A DNA stretch of 64,000 nucleotides from Apostichopus japonicus. Taxonomy: Eukaryota; Echinodermata; Holothuroidea; Aspidochirotida; Stichopodidae. Position numbers and translations under genes: made by a program. Under the pieces are notes generated by a model. The model was not told where the DNA came from, ran no database searches, and saw nothing but the letters and a program-made list of their open reading frames with translations. Within the stretch, counting starts at the first letter, position 1; each line of letters begins with the position of its first letter. Shown here in pieces: positions 1 to 12,199 of the stretch. Location of the stretch: contig NC_092564.1 of the NCBI RefSeq assembly GCF_037975245.1, positions 22,967,984 through 23,031,983 on the forward strand, in the 5' to 3' direction.

Positions 1-699
1 CATCACCCTGCACTAACATTAACAAGCATTTGTCACTCCTGGGACAGGGAAAATATTTATTAACATTGTCCTCAATTAAATCATGACTTAAATTCACAAG
101 TATTATTTGTGCCCTTTGTACCATTACCGGTTCTAGCTTAAGAGTGCATTATGGTATTACAGATTGGCCAAACAGTGAAATTCGTTCAGTGGTAGTTTTC
201 ACGTAATACTTTCACTATATATATATATTTATATAGCTAGATACGGAAAGAAAACTATTCTTCCTGCTTGCTTAACCTGCAGGTTAACCAGAGGTACGGG
301 CTATAATCCTGATTAAGACGGATCCGGGTTAAAGATTGGTCAATCTATGAGCTTCAACATTCATGTGACTCATAAATAAAATATTCAATAAGGAAACAGA
401 AGATAGAAACCTCTTTTGCTAAGCAGGACCATTGCAGTTCAATAATATTTAATTACATCTTAAAACTATCTTTATATTATTAATCCCTCTTCTACTTTTT
501 TTACATAAAATTTCTCATTAAATTATTCGATTGAATTATTCTGTTTAGTTTTTATATTTTCAATTCTCTCTTATGTAACGAATCTAAAATATTATAAATT
601 CAACAAGTTTATAATTATGAAACGAGACCTTATATGACATTCGCTTCGGTCATTGTTTGAGTATCCGAAGACTAGGCTCACTCAAGTTTCTACACTATT
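1..699. other. AT-rich non-coding stretch
   Basis: No exon, RNA gene or transposon end is recognisable. A short TA run lies near 216-235. Composition is strongly AT-rich and stops are frequent in all frames. Confidence 0.6.
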
Positions 700-1170
700 G
701 CTAACTAAAACAGACCAAATAATGAAATAGAAATAACAAACTTAAACATAGACAAACTAATGCAATAGTAATAACGAACTAAAAACAGACCGAATTATGA
801 AATAGTACTGAAAACCTTAAAAGTAGACACAAAATACAATTTTTAGAAACTAAAACAATACACATAATAATAATATAGAAGAAACACTAAAAAATACACA
901 AAATAATGAAATAATATTGAAGATCTATATAATAGAAAAAATAATGAAATAATAATTACAAAATTAAAATAGACAAAATATTGAAACAGAAATAACAAAC
1001 TATAAATACACAAAATATTGATATATTAAAAGCAAATTAAAATTAGACAAACTAATGAAATTGAAATAACAAACTAAAAGTAAAAAAAAAGAATAGAAAT
1101 AACAAACTAAAAAGTGAACAAAAGAATGGAATGGAAGTAACTAAAAAATAGACAAAGAGGTAGTAAAATA
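700..1170. repeat. degenerate A-rich tandem repeat
   Basis: A loose repeat in which words such as AATAACAAACT, AGACAAA and AATGAAATAG recur every 30-45 bases. Copies have diverged a lot and the period drifts. It looks like an old minisatellite or low-complexity tract with no coding potential. Confidence 0.55.
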
Positions 1171-2239
1171 GAAGTTTTGTATGTTGAATTATTTCGTATG
1201 CGTAAAATTAATGATCCCATTCGTTTATTTTTACATTGACAAAAGAGATGAATATTTGGGGTTATATAGCATCCGAACAGAACCATCTTCAGCTAACATG
1301 TTTATCCAACGTTATTATACTCACCTAGTGACGGTGCCTCGGTGGTCGTTATTTCTGTCACGAAAGAGAAAAGACACAGTACCTTTTTTATAAGTAACGA
1401 TGAATTTGAACATTGTACATAAAAGAAAGAACAAACATGGTAATTGTCGACGTTTCTGTATATGGTGCCCTGCATTCCTCATTCGCTTCCTCCAGCCCTA
1501 CCCCATAAGAAGGTTCAATGTCTGAGCCTACAGACATACCAACAAACATATGAACATATATAGAACCGTCAAATTAATCACCGCTTAGCTTTTGATTAAA
1601 AAAACTGCTGAAGTTAATTACTTATTATTTCGTATGAACAAGCAGGGGAAAACCCAAGATGCTCTTTTTGCTGAGAGAAGGAAAAGAACATTGAGTATCT
1701 CTTCTGGAATGCAAAGTTATTTAAATTTTTTTCTTAATGCTGAGTGGTTTATACTACGAAATTTTGGTTTTCAAAAGGAAACCATTTCTTTGGGTACAAT
1801 ATTAAGCATTCCTATAATATTTGTAATACTTCACGCAAAACATTTCATTTACTTACTGTGTAAGACCTTAACTTGTCGGATTGTCTTTTCAAGTTTAAGT
1901 TTATGATGCATTTATATATGTATTTTAAACCCTCCTGCAAGCAGGAACACCCAAAGAAGCCATCATTGGCTTATCAAAGCCGCAAGCTGACCGACGTCAG
2001 TCGCTTATATTCACGCCAATGCATGATTATGAATTGTCAATGGTCAACAACTCTGTAACTGGACGACATAGATTAATCTTGGAACTCGGGACCTATGATA
2101 ATTTTTTGGAATACTACTTACATAGAAGCAAATGTAAGACACCAATTGATAACTTGTCATTTGCTACAGTTACCAATGTATTTCTTTCGTACAGTTTATT
2201 GTAATGTGTTATTATACAAAATACTGATACTTTTCGTAC
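1171..2239. other. intergenic stretch, no recognised gene
   Basis: Short open frames here have no recognisable protein motifs or convincing splice sites. Nothing else is seen before the TTAA-flanked element begins. Confidence 0.5.
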
Positions 2240-2454
2240 TTAAAGCAGCATTTTGCGTCCTTTTCTATGATATTTCTCAACTTCACTGTCTCCACTATGC
2301 CATAACGACATACATAACTAGCTTATCTATTTAAATCTTACTTCAAATGGTGGCATAAAAGTCGAAAAATTTGCAACTTTCAACTTTCAAAATTTCTCCA
2401 AGATATTTCCCGTTGGGATCCCAATTAACCTCGCCCATAATATGAATATTTAAT

Positions 2455-5400
2455 TCAATTTCAATTCAATTCATTTCATAAGACTTTATTTCAATCTCTC
2501 GCATTAAAGTATGCAATTATGACAATAGACGTGGGTAAATGTACAAGAGAACAAGAGATTGAGGAGTGCCAACAAGAAGCTCTGCAGAGCTTGTTTACGT
2601 TGACACCCCTTTACAAATAAAACATAGAAAGAAGGCTTAAGTATACAGAGAAAACAGAACAAAGATGGCAAAGAAAGGAAAATACAAAATCAATGATAGT
2701 TTGATATAAGATACTCTTTAAGACGTTATTTGAAGGTGTTCAGAGTTTTACAACAAGTAATAGTAGTAGGGAGGGAATTCCAAAGTTTTACGTCGACATA
2801 ACGAATACCAAGTTGTGCAGACCTAAGTCTAAAGTAAGGAACAGTCAATTGATTTGGCGCACGGTTGGGATAAGGATCGTTACGTAACTGAAAATAGTTG
2901 CGAAAAGTCGACGGAGCATTATCATGTAACCAATTGAAAATAAAAATACCAACATAGTAACGATTTATATCATAGATACTAAGAGCGTTAAGTGTAGTAA
3001 ACAGGGGTGCTGTATGCTGGAGGTAATCCGCATTACAAATATAACGAATGGCTCTCTTTTGAAGTAAGTAAAGGGGTTGAATTCTAGAGGCATGGGTACT
3101 GCCCCAAATAACATTACAATATGTAAGATAGGGAAGTATGAGTGTATTATACAAAGTGACCAATGTGCTTCTGGGAATGATTTGGCGAAGTCTATTAAGA
3201 ACTCCAGCGCCTTTAGACACTTTCATACAGATATTCTGAATATGATTATTCCAAGAAAGATGATTATCTATATAAACCCCAAGAAATTTAGTAGTCTTAG
3301 ACAGCATAACATCAACACCGCAAAGTCTGATACTATTAATGTTAGGATTTAAGTGCTTTGAAGGTGTACTAAACACAATAGAGGTAGTTTTCTTAACATT
3401 TAGTGACAATTTATTTGCACAAAACCAATCATGAATATATGTAAACTCATTCTGTATAGTATCCAATAGAAAATTAATGTCATTACTGGAAAAGAACAGG
3501 TTGGTATCATCAGCATAAGAGATTATATGAAAATTGTTGCTGGCTCTATAGAGGTCATTAACATAAATTATAAACAACAATGGACCAAGTATGGACCCTT
3601 GAGGAACACCACACTTAATTGGCTTAGAAACAGAATTTATATTATTAATAACAACAAACTGGTGACGATCAGCAAGATAGCTTTTGAACCACTGAAGTAC
3701 AGTTCCCCGGATTCCATAATGACTAAGTTTTACAAGTAAAATGTTATGGTCAAGGGTATCAAACGCCTTCGACAGATCCAGAAATATACCAGAAGCATAC
3801 TGATTATTTTCGAAAGCTTCCATAACTTTACAAGTAAAATGTAAAATAGCATGTGTAGTTGAGCGGCCAGGAAGGAAACCAAATTGATAGTTATACAGTA
3901 AATTATGCTTAGCATTCAAGTTATATAACCGTGAGAACATTATTTTTTCGATTACCTTGGAGAAACATGGGAGAACTGAAATGGGTCTATAATTATTCAC
4001 GGATTCCTTTTCACCGGCCTTAAAGACAGGAACAACTCGAACTATTTTTAAAGATGTGGGGACAACACCAAGCTCAAAAGAGAGATTACAAAGATATGTG
4101 AGTGGAATACATAATGAATGGGCAACATGTTTTACAATAATAGCAGAAACACCATCAAAACCAGCAGCGGATGGCTTGAGTGATAGAAGTACTTTAAGGA
4201 CCTCATCTCTTGTTGCAGGAATAATGAATAAAGAGTCAATGACTGGTGCTTGCAGGTACATTTTGTAGTGAGAATTAACATTAGGAATCTTATGTTGAGT
4301 GGCTGGACCAATAGTAGTAAAATAATCATTAAAAATGTTTCCAATATCCAATGGATTAGAAAAACTGACCCCCTGATAATTAATCTGGTCAGGAGTGCGA
4401 TTAGCTTGTCGACCAATTAAAAGGGTATTTATTGACCGCCACATACTTTTCGCATCCTGGTTGTTATTATTAAACATATTGGTGTAGTAAGACTTTTTGG
4501 CCAGCCTGATAACAGACGTAAGACGATTACGAAAACGTTTGAAGTCGTTCAAGTTGTTTGCAGTACGGCTACGGAGATATTTTTTATATAGACGATTCTT
4601 TGTACAGCAAGAATTAAGGATGGCAGGAGTCATCCAGTCATTCTTGTCACTAATACCCTTCTTTGAACTAGGAACATACGGAAGACAGTTGTTTAAATGC
4701 TTACTAAATATTTTATTAAACTGATCAAATGCAACGTTTACATCATTGCCATAAAAGACATCTTGCCAAGTTTCGTTTTCAATAGCAGACCGAAATAACC
4801 GTATAGTTGCTGGATTAATGTGCCTCCTTAAAGTAATTGACGGAATACTAGTTTTAACATTGTCAATGTCAACAATAGTAAAAACAGGGAAATGATCCGA
4901 AATGTCGTCACAAATTATGCCCGAGGTAGATGACAGTGATGGACTATTCGTAAAAATTACATCAAGAAGTGTAGCAGAGTGTGACGTTATCCTAGAAGGC
5001 AAATTGTGGAGTGGACGAAAAGAGTGAGAGTGTACAAGGTTGATAACTGATTACCGATGTTTTCCGATGTAATTAAGAGATTACAGTTAAAATCGCCCAT
5101 TAAGAAACAACTCCTGTCTTCTCGATTCAATGAAATAAATAAAGTAGAGAACATGTCAAGCACAGTTTCGCTAACACCGGAGGGGCAATAAATAACCCCT
5201 ATGATGATTGGCGAATGAGAAGCCTGTAGTTCTATAAAAGTCGACTCAAATACGCCTTCTACAAATATACTCAAATCTGAACGAGATTTGTATTTAAGAG
5301 ATGAATTGATATATAGTGCGACCCCTCCACCACGCCCTTGCCTAGAGGCATGTTCCATATTATACCCAGGGATGTTGTAGAGAGTATGTAAAGTATTAGG

Positions 5401-5490
5401 ATTACCAAGCCAGGTCTCGGTTATACCGATAACAGAAAAATTATGCCTAACACAGAAAAATTATGCCTAACACTAAACACTACGAACGTC
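2455..5490 (-). mobile_element. 5'-truncated CR1/Jockey-type LINE
   Basis: A non-LTR retrotransposon lying on the minus strand inside the TTAA element. Its 3' end near 2455 consists of short tandem words based on TTGAA (read on the minus strand), preceded by AATAAAG, a tail style typical of the CR1/L2 group rather than poly-A. The 5' end falls within the endonuclease domain near 5480, where a 20-bp segment is directly repeated (about 5429-5470), perhaps from the integration event. No ORF1 is present. Young-looking: most of the reverse transcriptase frame is still open. Confidence 0.85.
2689..5480 (-). pseudogene. LINE ORF2: AP endonuclease plus reverse transcriptase, broken
   Basis: The upstream frame (to about 4987) encodes the C-terminal half of an apurinic-type endonuclease: GITETWLG, RGGGVALYI, GVIYCPSG and LMGDFN, then in the next frame SDHFPVF. 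The following 758-codon frame (2726-5002) holds reverse transcriptase motifs: VVPVFKAGEKESVNNYRPIS, the LDLSKAFDTLDH block (motif A), GVPQGSILGPLLF (motif B) and YADDT (motif C), all catalytic aspartates intact. Two lesions are visible. One is a single-base frameshift around 5030-5070, between the LMGDFN and SDHFPVF blocks. The other is a TAA at 2726-2728; the same frame then reads on for 11 residues (RLKEYLISNYH) to a TGA at about 2689, which I take as the ancestral stop. The Jockey/CR1 clade is likely; a finer assignment needs a phylogeny. Confidence 0.85.
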
Positions 5491-5701
5491 ATTGACCAAT
5501 ACGTAACCCAACACCAAGCTTGATTTGTGTACAGTCTATATGACAGTTGTACCAGGGAGTTCCACTCCCTGGTTGTGCCAACGCAAAGTCTTGAATCTAT
5601 TTTTAGCAACGGCTCATAACTAAACCTGCAACTCTGATTGGTTGAATTCAAACCAGTGGGTTTGGGGTACTGTATGCAATTAATTTTAAATGTGGAATAT
5701 T

Positions 5702-6083
5702 GTCGTGGATACTTTTCTAATTCTCTGCAAATATCCTTAATTACTCGCCAATAGTAACGATGTTGGCAGGGAAAAACTTGGCTGATATCTTAGTTTGCTG
5801 TTTTGTGATTGATATATGTAAAAAACTCGATGGACGTGTCAAAGAAATAGAAAACGGCGACCAAACGCAAACTCTTGCCAAACGCAAACTGCTGCCAAAC
5901 GCAAATTTTTTTGTCGTGGATACTTTACTAATTCTCTGCAAATATCCTTAATTACTCGCCAATTAACGATGTTGGCAGGGAAAAACTTGGCTGATATCTT
6001 AGTTTGCTGTTTTGTGATTGATATATGTAAAAAAAATATCGATGGACGTGTCAAAAAAATAGAAAACGGCGACCAAACGCAAA
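5702..6083. repeat. 211-bp tandem duplication, two copies
   Basis: The word GTCGTGGATACTTT recurs at 5702 and 5913, followed in both copies by nearly identical sequence through CTCGCCAAT, GATGTTGGCAGG and CGACCAAACGC. The second copy ends at the transposon's terminal repeat. The first copy ends with short repeats of the word CCAAACGCAAA. This is an internal duplication of the TTAA element. Confidence 0.8.
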
Positions 6084-6095
6084 AGGCTGCTTTAA

Positions 6096-6719
6096 CTTTC
6101 ATACAGCATGTAAAGTTAATGTAAACAGAAGACAATATGAAAGAGTTACTGTACAATGTCATACAATTATGTTTTAGTATTAAATAAATTATTATGATCA
6201 TAAATATATATATGAACCCTTTCGTAGTGCTCCACTTTGTACCCCCACGGTATCCCACGAAGGCCATTCTTCAAGCAACATTGTGTAAACAGATTTATGG
6301 ATGAATGGTACCCGGACCCTGAGCTGACCCATGTGAAGTGCTAACCTGCCCTGTCCTATAATGGCCATTCCACTCCTGTATCCCCATCAGCCGATATTTT
6401 ACCATTTGTGTCAGTCCATGATGTGTGTATATGTATGTCAGTGTGAGTAGATCCGTGCGTGTATAGACCACCTCAAAAAGCACTTAAACCATTTTCAATG
6501 TTGCACATCAGCATTTCAAGGTTAACAAGGAAGTATACTATTACTAGCATTGTACGTATATAGAAATGAAGTTATAGATTCTTGCGACATATACTGTTCC
6601 TGATATATGGTAACTTTATTTTGCTTTTGAAACTACTCTTCCAAAAATGACTCGAAGTAGTATAGGTGAAGTTTACTTTCTTTTGTAGATGATCATTAGC
6701 AGAACGTTTGAGATCCTAC
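6096..6719. other. intergenic or intron stretch, no recognised feature
   Basis: If the candidate secreted-protein gene continues beyond its second exon, this would be its next intron. I found no further exon here. Confidence 0.4.
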
Positions 6720-7025
6720 CTTCTGGATACGACTGACAAACGACTTTCTTAGGTCTGCATCGTAATCCTTGGGTGCAACGATAGTCTGCAGTCGTCAAGC
6801 AGAGTAATTTGAGCGGCAACTTAGTGTCGGCGTCTTTGGACACGGCCACAATCCTAGAGGCAAAATTAGATTTTTCGAGGGCTGTTTTATTCAGGCATGC
6901 GTAGTCTATGTCGTCAGTAGAATTGGTTCTGAATTGACAGGTGCTCTCCAAAAACCCTCCAAAATGAAAGACTTTTCCTTGTCCACCTGTGTCGCAAGGA
7001 ATACCTGCGGTGCACTGCTGACCAT
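6720..7025 (-). CDS. candidate secreted Cys-rich protein, exon 2
   Basis: A 306-nt open segment bounded on the minus strand by an acceptor (TGTAACAG before 7025) and a donor (GTAGGATC after 6720). It encodes 102 residues rich in cysteine, including QQCTAGIPCDTGGQG, STCQFRTN, CLTTADYRCTQGLRC and KVVCQSYPEG. The cysteine spacing suggests a disulphide-bonded extracellular domain, but I do not recognise the family. The exon is symmetric (phase 1 at both ends), typical of extracellular modules. Its start phase matches the donor of the signal-peptide exon upstream, and joining makes a Tyr codon at the junction. A further 3' exon is expected but was not found. Function unknown; the exon call is inference from frame, splice sites and composition. 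Confidence 0.55.
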
Positions 7026-7851
7026 CTGTTACAGGATAATTAAATGTTAAGTCATTAAAGGTATTGTCCAGTAACTAATAAAAAGAATTCACACAGTCAC
7101 GTTTGGCTCTTATGCCGAGAAAGAATCGTAAAGTATAAGTATATAAGGAACCCCATCATCGCAATTCAAGACATGTGGGTTTTTTTGTCATGGTGATGAG
7201 GCATTTAAGAGGAATGGCCCACCTCATGAACAATGTCTGTTATTTATACTTTACATAGAAGTGTAACATTGTCTGGGGTAACGCTTACGGTAATTATTCA
7301 ACTATTGAATATTCGTATTTTACTGAACAAAATAAGATATTCCCATACTCTAACATTTACACTACCTAAATTTGTTCACACTATATGATATTAACCGCAT
7401 GCAATTGTTTTGTGCACAACTGGCTTCTCTCAGATACTCCTTGTATTGTTTAAAGATCTCTTCTTAATCCGTAGTAACACTCATTGTTATCCAACCAGTT
7501 TATCTCTAAAAATATCAATACTCCTTCAAATGTCTCCACCATTCTCACCACAATATTACTTTTCCAGGGGAGGGGGCTTGCTTTGTTTTGTTATTTAGCC
7601 TTTTATACGTTACACAATTTAATGCAATGGAGGACACATGCTTACAAGCTTTGTATTGCATTTAAACTAATTGCCTCAGTCGAAGAGGACGATAAATACT
7701 ACTCCCATTCCCGCCCTTTCTTTCTCTCTCTTTCCTTCTCGCTCTTTTCGTCCTCCGTCTTAACGATTGCGTACTGTCCTTTTCCGTACGGAAAACTTTG
7801 ATATTGTTGCTGGGTACTTTTTTGTTAAATGTAGAACCTGCATATACTCAC
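7026..7851 (-). other. putative intron of the secreted-protein gene
   Basis: The interval between the two phase-matched exons begins with GTGAGTATA and ends with TGTAACAG on the minus strand. It is AT-rich and includes a polypyrimidine tract on the plus strand near 7700-7750. I see no other feature. Confidence 0.45.
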
Positions 7852-7915
7852 AAGAGACAGAGGCTCCGATTAGGAAAAGCAAAACGAAATATCCTTGTCC
7901 CCGCTTCGTTTTCAT
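7852..7915 (-). CDS. candidate secreted Cys-rich protein, exon 1 (signal peptide)
   Basis: From the ATG at 7915 the minus strand reads MKTKRGQGYFVLLFLIGASV and then Ser, a textbook signal peptide: a basic n-region, a hydrophobic core and small residues before cleavage. It is followed by a good donor (CTT, then GTGAGTATA) after 7852. The phase (1) fits the acceptor of the Cys-rich exon at 7025, about 0.8 kb downstream. An in-frame ATG nine codons upstream at 7942 exists, but the 7915 start gives the canonical signal peptide. A TATA-like box about 90 bp upstream supports this as a first exon. Confidence 0.55.
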
Positions 7916-8004
7916 GATGTCCTCTGTAAAGCTGTGGAGCAAAGAAACATTTATTCTGATCTATACCAGTCCACATTTACGAAGTGCATCTCTCCCACAC
8001 CCAT

Positions 8005-8013
8005 CTTTATAAA
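8005..8013 (-). promoter_or_regulatory. TATA-like box for the secreted-protein gene
   Basis: TTTATAAAG on the minus strand, about 90 bp upstream of the signal-peptide ATG. A start site 25-30 bp downstream would give a 5' leader of about 60 nt. This is position plus motif only, with no independent support. Confidence 0.4.
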
Positions 8014-8613
8014 TTTTGCCTTTGTTGAGATACCAAATATTTAATATATCATTTTAATAGCTTGAGTTTTATAATTACATTATGATATATGCATGATGTC
8101 ATGTACAATGAATGAACTAACAACTGCTTTTGTTATTTCACGTCGGAAAACTGAGATCGAGTGACTTCGTCAAAAGTAAATGGAGAGTCAATAAGAGTCC
8201 TGATTGCATAAGTGAAAACAATCATGGCACAACATAGCTATTCATAGATTTGCACAGGCGAAAGTGATTGGTGGATTACTTTTGAATTCATCTGGTAACC
8301 ATCTTTGTTAGTAGGCTGGATTCCATTTTCTTAAACTATAGTTTAGTTTAAAAGTTTATTTGAAAACGATATTACCTAACTATCAATATTGTTTCATGCA
8401 AGGCATCAAATTTGGGCTAATTTCAACTCTGACCTACATTGTCGATTCAACTTAACCCTCAACATCCATAAAAGAATGATTTGTCTCATCATTCTCTACA
8501 TATGGTGTGGTTTAATGGCTTGATCCTACATGTTTAGAAGAAGAAAATGGCTAAACTCCAATTTAAGTTTTTCGACCTCTGACGTTAGACCTAGAATGTC
8601 ATCACTTGCGCAG

Positions 8614-8811
8614 GCACAAGATTACATGGTCAAGCACTTACCAACCAAGTTTGAACTTGATCGGGCTAACGGTGTAGGAGGAGTTAGCGACATCTCATCT
8701 CCCTATGCATTACATGAAGGGAGACGAGATCAAAAGACAGATTGCAAAGCTATCCATGCATGGTATCACAAATTTTACCAAGAGTTAGCCTTCTATATAA
8801 AAGATAAATAA
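8614..8811 (+). CDS. possible terminal exon, unrecognised protein
   Basis: An open frame after CTTGCGCAG (8605-8613) encodes 65 residues starting AQDYMVKHLPTKFELD and ending KFYQELAFYIKDK, with TAA at 8809-8811. An AATAAA overlaps the stop codon (8807-8812) and could be a polyadenylation signal. The residue mix looks protein-like and unlike the surrounding low-complexity frames. The open frame runs back to 8530, and another AG at 8588 is an equally possible acceptor. No upstream exon was identified and the sequence matches no family I know, so this is only a candidate. Confidence 0.35.
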   Translation, partial: AQDYMVKHLPTKFELDRANGVGGVSDISSPYALHEGRRDQKTDCKAIHAWYHKFYQELAFYIKDK

Positions 8812-11800
8812 AAAACATGCTGTATCGAAAGCACTATCCAGTTGGAAGTATTAGAACAATGTATTTTAGTATTTGTTATGACTTCCTCTGTGTTGTTTAT
8901 TTTTGACATTTAATTCTACATTTTCTATGAATGTTCTTGAATTGGCATCTAAATCACAGCGAAAATTGCAAAACATTAAAAGCTTTGCAGAATAATCAAA
9001 TTTTCCAATTAACTTTATAACTTTAATTAAGTTAATAGTGGAACTCAGACATTAATTTCTTGAATTTAGGTCAATGCCTTGATAACATTATAAAACAACC
9101 AAACCACCCAATTAAAAAGTTACTTCTAAATTTGAAATTTATGAAAACATGATGTATTTCATCAATATTACTCCATGTACGTAATCAAAAGCGAACCTTG
9201 ATCACCTAAGGCACGATTTGTAATGATGAAGTAATGTAAACAGCATCATTTTGGACAACATCTGCTTCAGATTAATGCTCTCCGTTCAAATTAGGGATTG
9301 TTTTGCAGATAGAATACTAAACTGATTTGTAATAGTTGTTTGTAAAAATGGTTTCGTTTAAGGCATGGAGTATAATAACATAATGGCTTATATAACATCA
9401 AATGAGCACCTCTAGCTTTTATGCATGATTTTTATGAATCTTGGCGAATTTAATATAGTTCATGCTTGTGGCTTTTCCCACAGAGACATTAAAACCTTAG
9501 TTGTAGGAAGTCAATGCTTACATGGGGACTTAATTAAGGCAGATATATAAGTCACAGTTACCATACGTGTATGTAGCTAACGATGAACAAAAAACAAGTG
9601 CTGGCAAATTACTATAGGTATTCCCGATTTAAAAATCAACTTATCAAGTTTAAACTATGCTTAATCCTTTAGAATTACTTTTGGCTCCTAGGTACAGGTC
9701 GTAATATAATGTTTAATCCAATTATGTTCTTTTGACGTCATAAAACCAACAGTGCTTTAATTGAGAATGATATGTGTGTTGAAGTCAGTAAATACCAGGC
9801 TATTTGAAAGGACTATCCAGAAGTTTGACACCATTTATCGCAAGATAACTGGTTTACTCGTTTAATTAAAGAACCTCCAATTTTTAAAGGGTCATTTCTC
9901 AACAAAATAAACTTGGAATAAAAATACAATCTGTAATGATATCGGTTTTCAAAATTAGTTTTGTATGACCTGAGAGAACCTGAAAAATAATGAAAGTACA
10001 TGCCATATGCCCAAATTGGCTCGGGTGCTTTGGCCCAAATGCCTCGCAATAATCAGGAGATATTTTAACTACAACCGCCAAATATATCAAAGAAACAGGA
10101 ATTAGTTGACAGTGCGTGCCAAATATATATTCCAAGATGCAGCAAAGCCATTCATTTAACAATTGGCCATTTTAACAGTGCATTCTTTGCATCAAACTTA
10201 ATCCTACTTAAAAGACGCATATATGCATGGCGAAAACTTCAGTAGCTATTAACAATAATACATTTCGCCCAGATTCATACATTCCAAGTAGGCTAATCTC
10301 GATACACCTGATATCACAGTTTAATTAATCAATGCCGTACTAGTATAATGGTTGGATTGTATTGAAATGCACCAACATTAATGCAAACGTATAAAATAAA
10401 ACGGTTTTTAATATCTTGTTAACTACGAAACAATCATTTCTTCAAATTATTACACCATAAATCAAACATTTATTCTTTCGCAACGTCGTCCGTCTATTTT
10501 GTCTTCCTTCCATAAGCTTTGATATGTTTTCAGTGTCCTTGTTATGATAATAATAACAATATACAGTTAAACTTGAATACTAGCGACAAGAAATAGTTGA
10601 TTTCTTAGTGACGGATTAGTAACGGCGCCAGTGCGTTAGTATCCTGTGCTGACTGATTAGCACCGGCCCAGGGGTATGAATCGTACATTGATCATATATC
10701 TATGCACACAGTACTCTCGGCCTATAGTGAATTCCCAAATCTCTAGATTTTTTTACGAGTCAGATAAAACGACACACGGATCGAAGGGATATCTCATTTA
10801 CGATCTGTTAAACTGAGTCCTGGACAAACCAATCATAATCATCAAGTTTAACATTATCGAGAATTTATTGCAAGACTGACTAACTAAAAGAAACTTGTTG
10901 ATAGGGAAATATAATGGATATTCAAAACTTACCTCAACATGTACGTTATATATTGACCGTCCTTTTCCGATGATCAACACAGAGCGTCGATTGTTGGCCA
11001 AATGCGGATCTGTTTTCTATATAGCTTTGATGCCGATTGAGCTGTCCAGGGAATATGGGGGAAACGAATTTATTTTCCCTTGTGAACAAGGAAGCAATAT
11101 ACCCTCATCATAAGCTCTACTCACTTGGCTGTATTCCTACATGTGGCCACGCCATGCTACTCTGGGTAATACGTCACCGAGATACACGTAGGCAGATGAC
11201 TCGCATTCGTAAACACGCATAGGGAAGGTTGTTTCCGTTATCGCCGAAAAGAAAACACTGTTCTGCATGCCTTCATAGAATTCGATTTCAACTTTGTTTT
11301 AATTTCCACTGACAGAAGCAAAAGATAAGCAAGAAAAACGATGAAACCATTTATGAACCTATCCTGTAGTTGACTTTCCCTTTCTGTTTCATGTCTCCAG
11401 AAATAATAAAATTTACCACCTATTGTTTGTTTTTATAAACATGGTCCTACATAAATAAAATTTGAAAATATAGAGACTAGTATATAATGGAGAACGTAAG
11501 TTTCATTGATCACACGTAATTACCTTAATTACAGCACCTACTGATTGAGGACCCAAGTAACATGGGCTTCTGTAATCAGCTTGAGCTATATAGCTTCATT
11601 GCTTCAGGGGTTAATCAAAACGTATGGACTGAATTGATTTGTTAAAGTACTATGGACACCTAGAGAATATGCACCATACTCAGTACATCGTGTGTGATAT
11701 TGATAAGTATGTTGAAAGGTTTCAACATTTCTTATTTTAGGTCTTAATAAGTTACCCACATAACATTTGAAAAATGTGATGTTCCGCTTTTCAAAGCAGA

Positions 11801-12180
11801 CAATAAAATATTTCAATACATCACCTAAGACCACAATCCTGGGCTCAGTTTCTTTAAAACGAAGTTTGTAAAAACAATGTGATACATAACAGAAAATTAG
11901 GCAGTCATTCCCTTTACATCATCAGTGAGCATAATTAGCTAATGTTTAGACATAAATGAAACTCGAATTAAGAAAAGACTTTCAGTTTGGTCAATCTTTG
12001 ATGGATTGTGATAGCAGTTGAACTGTGAGCTTTATTCATGAAGTCTAATGCATATTAGATTGACCTTAAACATAGGCACAGAATGATCTTTCTGGTGACA
12101 TTGATTTATATCCCAGTCTGATCAAAATTAACTTGCACTTTCCAAAAAATATGTAATCATTACAACCATGACACTTTTTG
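8812..12180. other. gene-poor stretch
   Basis: About 3.4 kb of AT-rich DNA. I found no transposon termini, RNA gene or convincing exon. One GAG/GTAAGT donor-like site near 10,931 (minus strand) follows a short open frame but lacks a partner acceptor. Scattered ATGCAT words are frequent. Confidence 0.5.
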
Positions 12181-12199
12181 ACTGAGTATTTATGGTTGG

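Larger units (their letters stand above)
2244..6091. mobile_element. TTAA-flanked DNA transposon (piggyBac/Kolobok-type, non-autonomous), split by a LINE
   Basis: The two ends are inverted copies beginning AGCAGC(A/C)TTTTGCGT, and each is bordered by TTAA (2240-2243 and 6092-6095). Duplication of TTAA is the signature of piggyBac and Kolobok elements; which of the two cannot be decided, because no transposase remains. About 210 bp of the left part and about 600 bp of the right part are element sequence, and the middle is an inserted LINE. A second, 5'-anchored copy of the same family at 35,934-36,386 carries the same left end and the same internal segments without the LINE, which supports the interpretation. 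The right part holds a 211-bp internal duplication. Confidence 0.7.

Noticed and set aside
10798-11001. Possible minus-strand exon ending GAG/GTAAGT near 10,931
   Set aside because: The frame has an upstream stop and no convincing acceptor, and the listed start is not ATG.
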